Assembly (NCBI RefSeq): GCF_030269325.1
Contig: NZ_BSTD01000001.1
Location: forward strand, 2,124,681-2,188,680
Origin: Amycolatopsis sp. NBRC 101858
GTDB lineage: Bacteria > Actinomycetota > Actinomycetes > Mycobacteriales > Pseudonocardiaceae
Direction: 5' to 3'
Length of the DNA stretch: 64,000 nt
The notes beneath the pieces are model-generated. The model saw only the letters and a program-made list of their open reading frames with translations. It ran no database searches and had not been told where the DNA came from. Numbering within the stretch: position 1 is the first letter of the stretch; each line of letters starts with the position of its first letter. Positions 49,303-58,254 of the stretch are shown one piece after another. A program made the translations under genes and the position numbers.

Positions 49303-49403
49303 GGCTTCCTCCGATTGCTCCCGTGGCCCCTCCGGCCCGATGTCTCCACTCTGACACCTCCGCCGGGGAAACTCCCCTCGTAGAGCCAACGTTCAGGGAT
49401 GAA

Positions 49404-50576
49404 TCAGGGTTCCCCCTGGCCGAGCCAGGCCCCCAGCCGTCGGACGCCTTCGTCGATGTCGTCCGCGCTGCCGGCGAAGGAGAACCGCACGTACTTGCCG
49501 CCGTCGACCGGGTCGAAGTCGACGCCGGGGGTGATGGCGAGGCCCGTGTCGGCCAGCAGCCGCTGGCACCAGCTCAGGCTGTCCTCGGTGTACGCGCTGA
49601 CGTCGGCGTACGCGTAGAAGGCGCCGTCGGCGGGCGCGAGCCGGTCGAGGCCGATGCCCTTGAGGCCGGTGAAGAGCCGGTCGCGGTTGGCGCGGTAGTG
49701 CTCGACGTGCGCGTCCGCCTCCGCGTACGCCTCGGGCGTGAAAGCGGCCAGCGCCGCGTACTGCGAGACCGCGGGCGGGCAGATGGTGAAGTTGCCGGTC
49801 AGGACGTCGACCGCGCGGTGGAGGCGCTGCGGCACCAGCATCCAGCCGAGCCGCCAGCCGGTCATCGCGAAGTACTTCGAGAAGCTGCCGAGCACGAGCG
49901 GCTCGCGGCCGAACTGCCACGCGCAGTCGAGCTCGGCGCCGTAGGAGATGCCGTGGTAGATCTCGTCGCTGATCAGCTGCACGCCGTGCGACGAGCACCA
50001 GCCGGTGATGGCGGCGAGCTCCCCGGGCGGCAGGACGGTCCCGGTCGGGTTGCTGGGGCTGGCGACGATCAGGCCGTCGATCGGGCCGAGCTCGTCGAGC
50101 AGGGCGACGGTGGGCTGGAAGTTCGTCTCGGCGGTGGTGGCGAACTCGACGACCTCGCAGCCGAGGACCGACAGCAGGTTGCGGTAGGCGGGGTAGCCCG
50201 GCCGCGCCATCGCGACCTTGGCACCGGGGTCGAAGGCGCTGAGGAAGGCGAGCAGGAAGCCCCCGGACGACCCGGTGGTCAGGACGACGTCCTGCGCGCT
50301 GACGTCGAGCCGGTACTTGCGCTGGTAGTGCCCGGCGACGGCGTCCCGCAGCTCGGGGATGCCGAGCTGTTCGGTGTAGCCGAGCGGGCCGGCCCGGAGG
50401 GCCTTTTCCGCGGCTTCGAGAACGGGCTGGGGCGCGGGAGCGGACGGCTGCCCGGCGGCGAGCGACACGAGATCGCCGTGGCTGCGCTGCCGGGCCCCGG
50501 CCGCGGAGAGGACGTCCATGACGTGGAAGGGCGGCACACCGGCCCGCAGCGCGGGACCCGCCTCGAGGTCGGCCAT
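49404..50576 (-). CDS. PLP-dependent aminotransferase class I/II
   Basis: A 390-residue fold-type I aminotransferase. The PLP Lys is in GSFSKYFAMTGWRLGW; ASPSNPTGTVLPP and SDEIYHGISYG carry the conserved Asn, Asp and Tyr, and YVRFSFAGSADDIDEG the C-terminal Arg. It resembles aspartate/aromatic aminotransferases of the AspC-like actinobacterial group; the amino donor is not determined. ATG 50576 lies 6 nt after TAGCCT (minus strand 50583-50588) with no RBS, so it is likely leaderless. It lies downstream of the ESX-related transglycosylase but has its own promoter. Confidence 0.92.
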   Translation of the reverse strand: MADLEAGPALRAGVPPFHVMDVLSAAGARQRSHGDLVSLAAGQPSAPAPQPVLEAAEKALRAGPLGYTEQLGIPELRDAVAGHYQRKYRLDVSAQDVVLTTGSSGGFLLAFLSAFDPGAKVAMARPGYPAYRNLLSVLGCEVVEFATTAETNFQPTVALLDELGPIDGLIVASPSNPTGTVLPPGELAAITGWCSSHGVQLISDEIYHGISYGAELDCAWQFGREPLVLGSFSKYFAMTGWRLGWMLVPQRLHRAVDVLTGNFTICPPAVSQYAALAAFTPEAYAEADAHVEHYRANRDRLFTGLKGIGLDRLAPADGAFYAYADVSAYTEDSLSWCQRLLADTGLAITPGVDFDPVDGGKYVRFSFAGSADDIDEGVRRLGAWLGQGEP

Positions 50577-50591
50577 GCGGCCAGGCTAGTT

Positions 50592-51725
50592 CTAGTAACC
50601 CTGGTAGGCACCACCGTGGGCCATGGCCTTGATGCCCGGCACGTTGCCGAGGCCGCCGTAGCGGTCGTAGGAGTACCGGACGCCCGCGATGATGTTGTCG
50701 ACCGGGTTGTAGATGTTGTCGTGCCCGGGCAGCTTGTGGGCGTTGAACGTCGAGTCGATGCACTGCATGAGCCCCTTGGACGGGTGCCCGGCAGCGGCGT
50801 TGGAGTCCCAGTTGTTGATGGCGTTGGGATTCCCGCCCGACTCGTGCTGGATGATCGCCCAGATGTTGGGGATGTCGGCGTCCGTGACGGGCACGCCGGC
50901 GGCCTGGAGGGCCTTGATGGCTTCCTGGATCCACTGCTGGACGTTGCCCGGGGGCGGCGAGGACGGGGGGCCGCCGCTGGGGCCGAGGCCGCCGCCTCCA
51001 CCACCACCGCCACCGCCTCCTCCGCCACCGCCGTGGTGGGAGGAGCCGTTGCTGTGGATGCCGCCGGTGCTCTTCGGCGCCGCGGGGGTGCTGCTCGGCA
51101 GGGGGACCTGGTCGTAGCCGCCCTCGATCTGCTGCGACATCAGCGTCTGCGAGGCCTTGATCGCGGTGTCGGCCTGGGTCTGCAGCCCGGTCACGTCGCC
51201 GTCGTAGCCGGCGGTGATGGTGTGGATGTCCTTCTTCGCCTGCTCGAGGATCTCCGCGGCGGACGGGCTCGGACCGGGCTTGCCCTCGTCCATCGCCTTC
51301 TTCGCGGAGTCCAACGCGACCTTGATGTCGGTCGCCGCCTTGGTGTTGCGGGTGTTGACCTCGGTCTCGGCGGAGTTCTGCTTGTCCGAGACCTTGCGCT
51401 TGATCTCCGCGAGGTTGGTCTGCAGGGTGTCGAGGTCCTTCGCGACGTCCTCGAGGTGCGTCTGCACCTTGGTGCCGGCGTCGCGCACCTGGCGGACGTA
51501 GGTGAAGAACTGGTCCGCCGCCGGACCGGCCCACACCCCGCCGTTGAGCGCGTCCGTCGAGGACTTCAGCGACGCATTGTGGTCACCGGCGTTCTTGCCC
51601 GCCTCACGAAACTGCGTCGCCGCGTCCGTGATTTTCTGCAGATTGACCTTTTCGACCTGATCGACCTTCTTCATGAAGGCGTCCCAATTGTCCGGCGTTC
51701 CGGCGCCGACCCCGTTCAAGCCCAC
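50592..51725 (-). CDS. ESX-type protein with WXG100-like N-domain and lytic transglycosylase C-domain
   Basis: A 377-residue protein. Residues 1-110 form a WXG100-like helical hairpin (LNGGVWAGPAADQFFTYVRQ). Helical sequence continues to about 205, then a His/Gly-rich linker with 15 consecutive Gly. From about residue 265 comes a transglycosylase SLT-type domain with catalytic Glu in AIIQHESGGNPNAIN and the GLMQCIDSTF block. There is no Sec signal, so export by a type VII system through the WXG domain is inferred. It would cleave peptidoglycan outside the membrane. GTG 51725 is the start; the small WXG-like gene lies 20 bp upstream. Confidence 0.85.
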   Translation of the reverse strand: MGLNGVGAGTPDNWDAFMKKVDQVEKVNLQKITDAATQFREAGKNAGDHNASLKSSTDALNGGVWAGPAADQFFTYVRQVRDAGTKVQTHLEDVAKDLDTLQTNLAEIKRKVSDKQNSAETEVNTRNTKAATDIKVALDSAKKAMDEGKPGPSPSAAEILEQAKKDIHTITAGYDGDVTGLQTQADTAIKASQTLMSQQIEGGYDQVPLPSSTPAAPKSTGGIHSNGSSHHGGGGGGGGGGGGGGGLGPSGGPPSSPPPGNVQQWIQEAIKALQAAGVPVTDADIPNIWAIIQHESGGNPNAINNWDSNAAAGHPSKGLMQCIDSTFNAHKLPGHDNIYNPVDNIIAGVRYSYDRYGGLGNVPGIKAMAHGGAYQGY

Positions 51726-51745
51726 TCTGGTGCCCCCTGCTCAGT

Positions 51746-52057
51746 TCACTTGTCGACGTGCAGCTTGAGGTCGCTCGCCCCGACCTGGTCGGTCTCGACG
51801 ATCAAGCCGGCGGCCTTGCGCATGGCGAACCCCAGCGCCTCCATGTGCTTGCCCGCGGCGTCGAACTGGCTGTGCACGCCGTCCTTGAACTTGCCGACCG
51901 CGCTGTGCGCGTCGCCCTTGTCGTCCATCCCGCCGAAGGGGCTTTCGTGCTCGTGGTCCATGCCGGTGACCTTCTGCTTGGACTTTTCGAACTCGTCCTT
52001 CAGCTTCTCCACCTGGCCGGCCGCGATGGCCATCGAGTCGGTGTCGTAGACAGGCAC
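51746..52057 (-). CDS. WXG100-like small helical protein
   Basis: A 103-residue all-helical protein (MPVYDTDSMAIAAGQVEKLK, then SAVGKFKDGVHSQFDAAGKH). Its size and helical-turn-helical pattern fit the ESX-substrate family, but the central W-x-G is replaced by AVGKFKDG. AAGGGG lies upstream of GTG 52057. It sits just before the WXG-transglycosylase gene and after the EspG gene, so it may be that protein's heterodimer partner. Confidence 0.7.
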   Translation of the reverse strand: MPVYDTDSMAIAAGQVEKLKDEFEKSKQKVTGMDHEHESPFGGMDDKGDAHSAVGKFKDGVHSQFDAAGKHMEALGFAMRKAAGLIVETDQVGASDLKLHVDK

Positions 52058-52190
52058 GGTTCGTCATCCCCTTCGCAAACTTGCGTCCGCCCGATCAGAC
52101 GTCGTCATGACCAGGACGGTTCCCGCGCTTACTTTATGACTTCCGCGCGGTCACGGGTACGGATCCACGCCAACTTCCCCCCGGCGGGGA

Positions 52191-52949
52191 TCAGGCCTCC
52201 GCCATCAGTTCGCGGATCCGCGTCGCCAGCAGGGCGTTGTCCGCCGGGGTGATCGTCGCCCACTCGCGACCGTCGCGGTCCGAGGCCACCTGGAACAGGT
52301 AGCGCCCCGCGTCCGTGTCGAAGAAAGCCACCACCCGGCCCGCCCGGTGGACCACTCCGTCGCGGCCCACCCGCTCCGCGCCGTACTGGCCCCGGGCCTC
52401 CTGGCCCAGCAGCATCCCCGACAGCTCCTGGGCTTGGAACAGCTCGACGCCCCGGTCTTCCAACGCCGTGACCAGTGCCTTCGCCTCGCCGCGAGCCGAC
52501 GCGTCGGCTTCGCGCAGCACCGAATACGGGATGCTCACCGTCTGGCCGATACCCGGTCCGAGGTCGCCCGCCACCGAGACCGCCGCCTCCGGGAGGCCGT
52601 CCTCCGTCGCCGGGATCAGCCAGACCTCGCCGTGGTCCACCACCGCCAGGACCGCCTGGCTGCGGACGCTCACCGCGCGGCCGCGGATCTCGCGCTCGGC
52701 CCACACCCACACGTCGATGCCGAACTGGGGGCGGGCGAGCAGGTGCAGCTGGTCCGCCACCTCGCCCGACACCCGGCCGTTGCGGGCCAGGCGCCGCTCG
52801 CTCAGCGACGCCCAGGCCGCCTCCACCACTTCCTGCCGCTCGGTGCGGGTCGTTCCTTCACTCGGCACGTCGAGCGCGACGTGCTTGCGCGGCAGGCCCA
52901 ACGACTCCCAGAGCACGTCGAACTCCCGCGCGGACAGCACCAGCGACAC
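52191..52949 (-). CDS. ESX secretion-associated chaperone EspG-like
   Basis: A 252-residue protein from GTG 52949. It begins SLVLSAREFDVLWESLGLPR and continues GRVSGEVADQLHLLARPQFG, then IDVWVWAEREIRGRAV. This matches the EspG family, cytosolic chaperones that bind PE/PPE dimers and deliver them to a type VII secretion machine. GTG 52949 lies 2 bp after the PPE-like gene stop, so the two are coupled. The larger in-frame extension upstream is shadow sequence within the PPE gene. Confidence 0.82.
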   Translation of the reverse strand: MSLVLSAREFDVLWESLGLPRKHVALDVPSEGTTRTERQEVVEAAWASLSERRLARNGRVSGEVADQLHLLARPQFGIDVWVWAEREIRGRAVSVRSQAVLAVVDHGEVWLIPATEDGLPEAAVSVAGDLGPGIGQTVSIPYSVLREADASARGEAKALVTALEDRGVELFQAQELSGMLLGQEARGQYGAERVGRDGVVHRAGRVVAFFDTDAGRYLFQVASDRDGREWATITPADNALLATRIRELMAEA

Positions 52950-52951
52950 GG

Positions 52952-54538
52952 TCAGCGCCCGTCCCCGCCGTGGTCGCCGATCACGTCGGGGGAAACCATC
53001 CGCTGGTCGGCGAACAGGTCCTGGTCGTCGACGCCGAAGCGGCGGACGTGCTCGGCGTCGTCCTCCTGCGGGGCCGCCTCGGACAGGAACTTCGACTCGC
53101 CGGCCTGCTGCTTCGGGCTGATCTGCTCCGACTTCCGCAGCGCGACGGCCTCCTCCTCGGGCAGCTCGCCGACCGGCAGCGGCCGGACCGGGCCCTTCGC
53201 CTCGCCCTTCTCCCGCCGCAAGCGCTCCTTGTCGCCGCTCAGCGCGCCACCGGCCGCGCCCGCGCCGATCGCCGCCGCGCCCGCACCGATGTCGCCCGGG
53301 GTCGCGCCGGGCTTCGCCACGAACCCGCGTTCGGCCGTGAACTGCCCGGGCGGGAGCGGGGCCTGCGGCATCGCGCCGACCGTCCGGCCCTTCGCCAGCA
53401 GGCCGTCGGGGCCGCGGTTGCCACTGCCGAGCGAACCTTCGACGCCGGTCGCGCCGGCACCGGACGAGCCACCGCCGCCGAGCGACTTGATCGGCGCGGT
53501 CGCCGGAGACGAGCCGGGTGGCAGTGAGCCGGGCGCACCCGGCGGCACGAACTGCTCGCCACCACCGCCGACGGCCAGGCCCGGCGAGAAGTGGGAAGCG
53601 TCGCCGGACGCCGTGCCGCGGCCCGGCGCGTTGACCCAGCCGGGGCCGGGCGTCGCCGTCGGCGGCTTCACACCCGCCGGAGTCGTCGACGACGAAGGCG
53701 TCGTGTGCTGCGCGGGCGTGGAGCCCGCGCCGGTCTGGCGCGGCGGCTGCGCGGCGGGCCGGGATGGCTGCTGCTGCTGCGCCGCGACGCCGTAGACCGG
53801 GGTCGGCGGGTCGGCGTGCACCGTGTGCGACACGGGCTGCACCACCGGCGGGTCGACGTGCACCGACCGGACCTTGTCCGAAGCCGGCTTCACGCCGCCG
53901 TCCGGCGTCACCGCGACGGCGGCACCCGCGACGTCCAGCACGCCCGGCGTCACCCCCGGGGCGGCCAGCTTCAGCGACTCGGGGTCGGACAGCGACTGCG
54001 TCGAGAGCAGGTTGCCGCCGCTGTCCTGCGCGTACTCGTTCAGGGCCTGCGTCGCCTGCGCCTTGGCGTCGTTCGCGGCCTCGACCTGCCGGGCGTGGTC
54101 GGTCTCGAAGCCGATCAGGCTGAGCAGCAGGCCGTCGCTCAGCGTGTAGCCGCCCGCGCCCTTCCGGACGGTCTCGGCGTCCGGCAGCTTGTACTTGGTC
54201 CGGTTGAACGACTCGCCCTGCTCGAACACCATTTCCGCGGCGTGCGCGACCTTCGTCGTCGCGTCCTGGGAGAACCCGGCCTGCTCGGTGAGCACCTGGC
54301 TGGCCGCACCGCCGGCCTGGCTCTGCCACTCGACGCCGAGCTTGAGCAGCTGGGCGCGCAGCGTCTGGTCGGTGTGGGCGAGGGCGGTCGCGACGGCCTT
54401 CAGCGCGTCGACGGCCGTGCCGATGCTGCCGGTGCCGTCACCGTTGACCATCCGCGTGATCTGGTCGGCGATCGCGGTGTTGGTCCAGCCGTCGAACCGG
54501 TGGTTCTGAATGCCGGCCGCGAGCTCGGAGAATTCCAC
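52952..54538 (-). CDS. PPE-like ESX substrate protein
   Basis: A 528-residue protein. Residues 1-180 are helical and PPE/WXG-like (FDGWTNTAIADQITRMVNGD, then KLGVEWQSQAGGAASQVLTE, where VEWQSQAGGA resembles the PPE-type W-x-G turn). Residues 215-450 are Pro/Gly/Ser/Thr-rich and disordered, and the C-terminus is charged (FGVDDQDLFADQRMVSPDVI). With the EspG-like gene directly downstream it is probably a chaperone-dependent type VII substrate. The extracellular role is unknown. It starts at 54538, 9 bp after the DUF3558 lipoprotein gene. Confidence 0.8.
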   Translation of the reverse strand: MEFSELAAGIQNHRFDGWTNTAIADQITRMVNGDGTGSIGTAVDALKAVATALAHTDQTLRAQLLKLGVEWQSQAGGAASQVLTEQAGFSQDATTKVAHAAEMVFEQGESFNRTKYKLPDAETVRKGAGGYTLSDGLLLSLIGFETDHARQVEAANDAKAQATQALNEYAQDSGGNLLSTQSLSDPESLKLAAPGVTPGVLDVAGAAVAVTPDGGVKPASDKVRSVHVDPPVVQPVSHTVHADPPTPVYGVAAQQQQPSRPAAQPPRQTGAGSTPAQHTTPSSSTTPAGVKPPTATPGPGWVNAPGRGTASGDASHFSPGLAVGGGGEQFVPPGAPGSLPPGSSPATAPIKSLGGGGSSGAGATGVEGSLGSGNRGPDGLLAKGRTVGAMPQAPLPPGQFTAERGFVAKPGATPGDIGAGAAAIGAGAAGGALSGDKERLRREKGEAKGPVRPLPVGELPEEEAVALRKSEQISPKQQAGESKFLSEAAPQEDDAEHVRRFGVDDQDLFADQRMVSPDVIGDHGGDGR

Positions 54539-54547
54539 GCGCCCTCC

Positions 54548-55165
54548 CTAGTTGCGTGCTTTCAAGGTCTGCAACGCGACGTCGGCGGCTTGCACCGACA
54601 GGTCGCACAGCTGCGGCTGCGTGAACTTGCCGCGGGTGATGGCGAAGGTCTGGACGGCCAGCGTCTGGCCGCGCGCGACGCCGACGAGCGCCTCGCAGTC
54701 GGCCGGGTCGCCGGCCGCGCGGTAGTTCGTCAGCGCCGGGTAACCGCCGATGGTCTTCGGCTCGGTGGTCATGCTGTTCTTCTTGCGGGCCCCGGTGATC
54801 CACTCGCCGAGGTCCGCCGAGACGGCGCGCACGTGGTAGGCGTGCACCGGCTCGGCGCCGTCGGCGTCGAACACGCACGTCGGCCCGTCCTCCGGCGGAG
54901 CTTCGCGGGGAGCGCTGGTGATCTTCATGGCGTCGAGCTGCACCTGCGGGAACACCTCGCACAGGTTGACGCCCTGCAGGGTCAGCTCGGCCGGCCGCTG
55001 CGGCAGCTGGGCCGCCTTGGCGCTCTGCGACGCCGCGGTCGCGGCCGTCTCGACCGGGTAGGGCGTGCCTTCGGTGCCCGCCGAGCAGCCGGCGAGCGCC
55101 GCCGTCGCGAGCACGCCTCCGGTGACGACCAGCGCGCGGTTACGCACCGTGCTTGGCGCGGTCAC
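54548..55165 (-). CDS. DUF3558 lipoprotein
   Basis: A 205-residue lipoprotein. The signal peptide ends in lipobox LAGC (VLATAALAGCSAGTEG). The DUF3558 domain follows: GVNLCEVFPQVQLDAMKI, PTCVFDADGAEPVHAYHV, DPADCEALVGVARGQTLAVQ and QPQLCDLSVQAADVAL, with four spaced Cys residues for two disulfides. DUF3558 lipoproteins are frequent in Pseudonocardiaceae ESX-like clusters; their function is unknown. GTG 55165 overlaps the upstream gene by 26 nt. Confidence 0.85.
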   Translation of the reverse strand: MTAPSTVRNRALVVTGGVLATAALAGCSAGTEGTPYPVETAATAASQSAKAAQLPQRPAELTLQGVNLCEVFPQVQLDAMKITSAPREAPPEDGPTCVFDADGAEPVHAYHVRAVSADLGEWITGARKKNSMTTEPKTIGGYPALTNYRAAGDPADCEALVGVARGQTLAVQTFAITRGKFTQPQLCDLSVQAADVALQTLKARN

Positions 55166-55520
55166 CGAACACCGCCGCCTTTTCCTCTTCGCTGACTTTG
55201 TAGTCCTTCGCGGCGTCGCGCAGCTGCGAAACCAGGCGCTTCAGGCCGGCGACGTACTCGCGGACCTGCCCCGCGTAGGAGCGGTCGCCGTCGGCGATCA
55301 GGGTGTTCCAGGCGTCGATCGACTGCGTGCTGATGACGTCGGCCGACGGCGAGTCGATCCGCAGCTGCCCGAGCTTGGTCAGCAGCTGGTCTTCGAGGGA
55401 GTTGGCCTGCTCTTCGACGATCCGGGCGACGTCCAGGAGCTTGTCGGGGTGGACCAGGACGTCCGCGGCCGCCGGCGCCACGGGGACGGCCGAGCTGAGG
55501 TCGTACGAGGGTCCTGACAT
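55140..55520 (-). CDS. Helical ESX-associated protein (WXG100-like)
   Basis: A 126-residue protein from ATG 55520 (MSGPSYDLSSAVPVAPAAAD). Two long helices (LLDVARIVEEQANSLEDQLL and DRSYAGQVREYVAGLKRLVS) surround a turn with DAWNTL. It resembles actinobacterial WXG100-superfamily proteins found upstream of DUF3558 genes. An in-frame start at 55538 is possible. It is the first gene of the ESX-accessory operon, which continues with the lipoprotein, PPE-like and EspG-like genes. Confidence 0.68.
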   Translation of the reverse strand: MSGPSYDLSSAVPVAPAAADVLVHPDKLLDVARIVEEQANSLEDQLLTKLGQLRIDSPSADVISTQSIDAWNTLIADGDRSYAGQVREYVAGLKRLVSQLRDAAKDYKVSEEEKAAVFGDRAKHGA

Positions 55521-55643
55521 GCTCTCCCCTGACGTCATACGGACAGTGACCGGCCGACTCCCGTCGAGGCTACCAACCCGGGTGTGACAGCAGGCTGAGT
55601 TTGGACGAAGTCCGCCGCCCGCCGGTTCCCGGGTCCGCCGAAC

Positions 55644-56918
55644 TCAGGCCCGCTGCTTGACCGTCGGGGCGCCGACCTCGCCGTTCGCCGCCTTGAGCGC
55701 GATGTCCGTGCGGTGGTGCGAGCCCGCGAGGTGGACCTTCTCGACGGTCTCGTACGCGTGCTTGCGGGCCGACTTGAGCGTCTTGCCCGTGCCGACCACC
55801 GACAGCACGCGGCCACCGGAGGAGACCACGGCGCCGTCGTCGCGACGGCGGGTGCCCGCGTGCAGCACGCCTTCCAGCTCGGCACCGCCGATGACGTCGC
55901 CGGTGCGCGGCTTGCCCGGGTAGCCGTCGGCGGCGATCACCACGGTCACCGCGGCGCCGCCGGCCCACTCCAGCGGCGGGTGCTCGGCGAGCTTGCCGGT
56001 GGCGGTGGCGTGCATCAGCCCGGCGATCGGGGTGCGCAGCAGGGCCAGGACGACCTGCGTCTCGGGGTCGCCGAAGCGGCAGTTGAACTCGATGACCTGC
56101 GGGCCGTCGGACGTCAGCGCGAGCCCGGCGTACAGCAGGCCGGAGAACGACGCGTCCCGGGCGACCAGCTCGTCGGCGACCGGTTGAACAACCCTCTCGA
56201 CCAGGTCCTCGACCAGGTTGTCGGGCGCCCAGGGCAGCGGCGCGTAGGCGCCCATGCCGCCGGTGTTCGGGCCGGCGTCGTCGTCGCCGACGCGCTTGAA
56301 GTCCTGCGCGGGCAGCAGCGGCACGACCGTGTGGCCGTCGACGAAGCAGAACAGCGACGCCTCCGGACCGTCCAAAAAGGACTCCAGGAGGACCGGATGG
56401 CCGCCGTCGAGGAGCATGATGGCGTGCTTGCGGGCGACGTCGTAGTCGGTCGTGACGACGACGCCCTTGCCGGCGGCGAGGCCGTCGTCCTTGACCACCC
56501 AGGTCGGGCCGAAGCGGGCGAGCGCGGCGTCGAGGCGGGCCGGGTTGTCGACCACCTCGCTGCGCGCGGTCGGCACGTTCGCCGCGGCCATGACGTCCTT
56601 CGCGAACGCCTTCGAGCCTTCGATGCGGGCCGCCGCGGCCGACGGGCCGAAGCAGGCGATGCCCGCCTTGCGGACGGCGTCGGCGACCCCGGCGACGAGC
56701 GGGACCTCCGGCCCCACCACCACGAGGTCGGCCTGCCAGCTCTTCGCGAGCGACGCGACCGCTTCCGGGTCCGCCGCCTCGACGCCGAGCTGCTCGGCCA
56801 TCGCGGCCGTCCCGGCGTTGCCGGGCGCGCAGGCCAGGGCGGTGACCGCGGGGTCGCCGGACGCCGCGAGGACGAGTGCATGCTCACGGGCGCCGGAGCC
56901 GATTACCAGTACGCGCAC
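55644..56918 (-). CDS. purD: Phosphoribosylamine-glycine ligase
   Basis: PurD (GAR synthetase) joins glycine to phosphoribosylamine using ATP. From GTG 56918 it has 424 residues. It opens [20 protein letters not shown], and has the ATP-grasp blocks [55 protein letters not shown] and [14 protein letters not shown]. The in-frame start at 56954 would place the -10 box inside the gene. GTG 56918 follows TACGCT by 7 nt with no RBS. It converges on no gene closely and is divergent from the GDPD gene. Confidence 0.96.
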   Translation of the reverse strand: MRVLVIGSGAREHALVLAASGDPAVTALACAPGNAGTAAMAEQLGVEAADPEAVASLAKSWQADLVVVGPEVPLVAGVADAVRKAGIACFGPSAAAARIEGSKAFAKDVMAAANVPTARSEVVDNPARLDAALARFGPTWVVKDDGLAAGKGVVVTTDYDVARKHAIMLLDGGHPVLLESFLDGPEASLFCFVDGHTVVPLLPAQDFKRVGDDDAGPNTGGMGAYAPLPWAPDNLVEDLVERVVQPVADELVARDASFSGLLYAGLALTSDGPQVIEFNCRFGDPETQVVLALLRTPIAGLMHATATGKLAEHPPLEWAGGAAVTVVIAADGYPGKPRTGDVIGGAELEGVLHAGTRRRDDGAVVSSGGRVLSVVGTGKTLKSARKHAYETVEKVHLAGSHHRTDIALKAANGEVGAPTVKQRA

Positions 56919-56925
56919 GCCGCAC

Positions 56926-56931
56926 AGCGTA
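56926..56931 (-). promoter_or_regulatory. -10 box of leaderless purD promoter
   Basis: Minus-strand TACGCT lies 7 nt before GTG 56918. With purL, purC and purB it makes four purine genes with the same architecture. Confidence 0.6.
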
Positions 56932-57088
56932 TCCGGCGGGTTCACGCCGGACATTTCGCCGTCCCTCGGGTGGAGGAGTCCACGCTCCGTTCACCGCCGT
57001 GCCCGCCCGGATACGTCCGTCGGACGCTTGCGGCGGTGAGGGTTGCGCGAGTAGTCAGGGTCAACCCTGTGTGAAAAGAGGTCACGAG

Positions 57089-58240
57089 ATGAAGCGCAAA
57101 CGTGTCGGCGTGCTGGCACTCGCCGGACTGGCGTTGCTGAGCGTCACCGGACTGGCCGTCGGGTCGGCGAGCGCGTCCGCAGTGTCGTTCGAAAGCGAGG
57201 GGTCCGCCGATGCGGCCGCGCACGGACGGGGCCACGATGACCCCGTGATCATCGGACACCGCGGTGCGCCCGGGTACCGGCCGGAGCACACCCTCGCCTC
57301 GTACGAGCTCGCCTACCGGATGGGCGTCAGCTACGTCGACGTCGACCTCGTGCCGACCAAGGACGGCCAGCTCGTCGCCCGGCACGAGCCGGAGATCAGC
57401 GGCACCACCGACGTCGCGAAGCACCCGGAGTTCGCGAACCGCAAGAAGACCCTGGTGATCGACGGCGTCTCGACGACCGGCTGGTTCACCCAGGACTTCA
57501 CGCTGGCGGAGCTGAAGACGCTGCGCGCGGTCGAGCGGATCCCGGCGAACCGGCCGCACAACACGCTGTACAACGGCCGCTACCGGATCGCTTCCTTCCA
57601 GGAGGTGCTCGACCTGACCAAGCGGCTCGGCAAGGAGCTGCACCGGACGCTCGGCACCTACCCCGAGGTCAAGCACTCGACGTTCTTCCAGTCGATCGGC
57701 AACCCGGTCGAGCCGAAGCTCGTGCCGATCCTGAAGCGCAACGGCCTCGACCGGCCGGACGCGCCGGCGATCATCCAGTCGTTCGAGGTGGCGAACCTGA
57801 TCGCGCTGCACAGGCAGGTCCGGACGCCGCTGCTGCAGCTGACGTCGGCTTCGGGTGCTCCGGCGGACTTCGTCGCGAGCGGAGACCCGCGGACGTACAA
57901 GGACATCGTCACGCCGCAGGGGCTGAGGGACGTCGCGAAGTACGCGAAGTACCTCGGGCCGGACAAGGCGCAGATCATCCCGCTGGACGCCACCGGGAAC
58001 CTGACCAAGCCGACCGCGATCGTCGCGGACGCGCACAAAGCGGGCCTGAAGGTGCAGCCGTACACGTTCCGGAACGAGAACCCGTTCCTGCCGGCGAACC
58101 TGCGCTCGTCGGCCGAGCCGGACGCCTACGGCGACGTCTTCACCGAGGAGGCCGCGTTCCTCCAGGCCGGCGTCGACGGCTTCTTCGCCGACCAGCCGGA
58201 CACCGCGCTCGAGTCGCTGCACGCGTTCCTGGGCCGGTAA
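57089..58240 (+). CDS. glpQ: Secreted glycerophosphodiester phosphodiesterase
   Basis: A 383-residue exported GDPD from ATG 57089. The signal peptide is GVLALAGLALLSVTGLAVGS followed by an ASASA region. The catalytic domain has HRGAPGYRPEHTLASYELAY (general-acid His, Arg and Glu), VDVDLVPTKDGQLVARHEPE (metal ligands and second His) and the C-terminal GVDGFFADQPD. It hydrolyses glycerophosphodiesters to glycerol-3-phosphate and alcohol outside the cell. AGAGG precedes the ATG. GTTCACC-like heptamers upstream (56940 and 56989) recall actinomycete PHO-box half-sites, so phosphate control is possible. Confidence 0.92.
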   Translation: MKRKRVGVLALAGLALLSVTGLAVGSASASAVSFESEGSADAAAHGRGHDDPVIIGHRGAPGYRPEHTLASYELAYRMGVSYVDVDLVPTKDGQLVARHEPEISGTTDVAKHPEFANRKKTLVIDGVSTTGWFTQDFTLAELKTLRAVERIPANRPHNTLYNGRYRIASFQEVLDLTKRLGKELHRTLGTYPEVKHSTFFQSIGNPVEPKLVPILKRNGLDRPDAPAIIQSFEVANLIALHRQVRTPLLQLTSASGAPADFVASGDPRTYKDIVTPQGLRDVAKYAKYLGPDKAQIIPLDATGNLTKPTAIVADAHKAGLKVQPYTFRNENPFLPANLRSSAEPDAYGDVFTEEAAFLQAGVDGFFADQPDTALESLHAFLGR

Positions 58241-58254
58241 ACGCTTTGCCGTGG

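Noticed and set aside
49323..52049. 908-residue plus-strand frame
   Set aside because: It is antisense to the aminotransferase and the WXG-transglycosylase; composition is that of a shadow.
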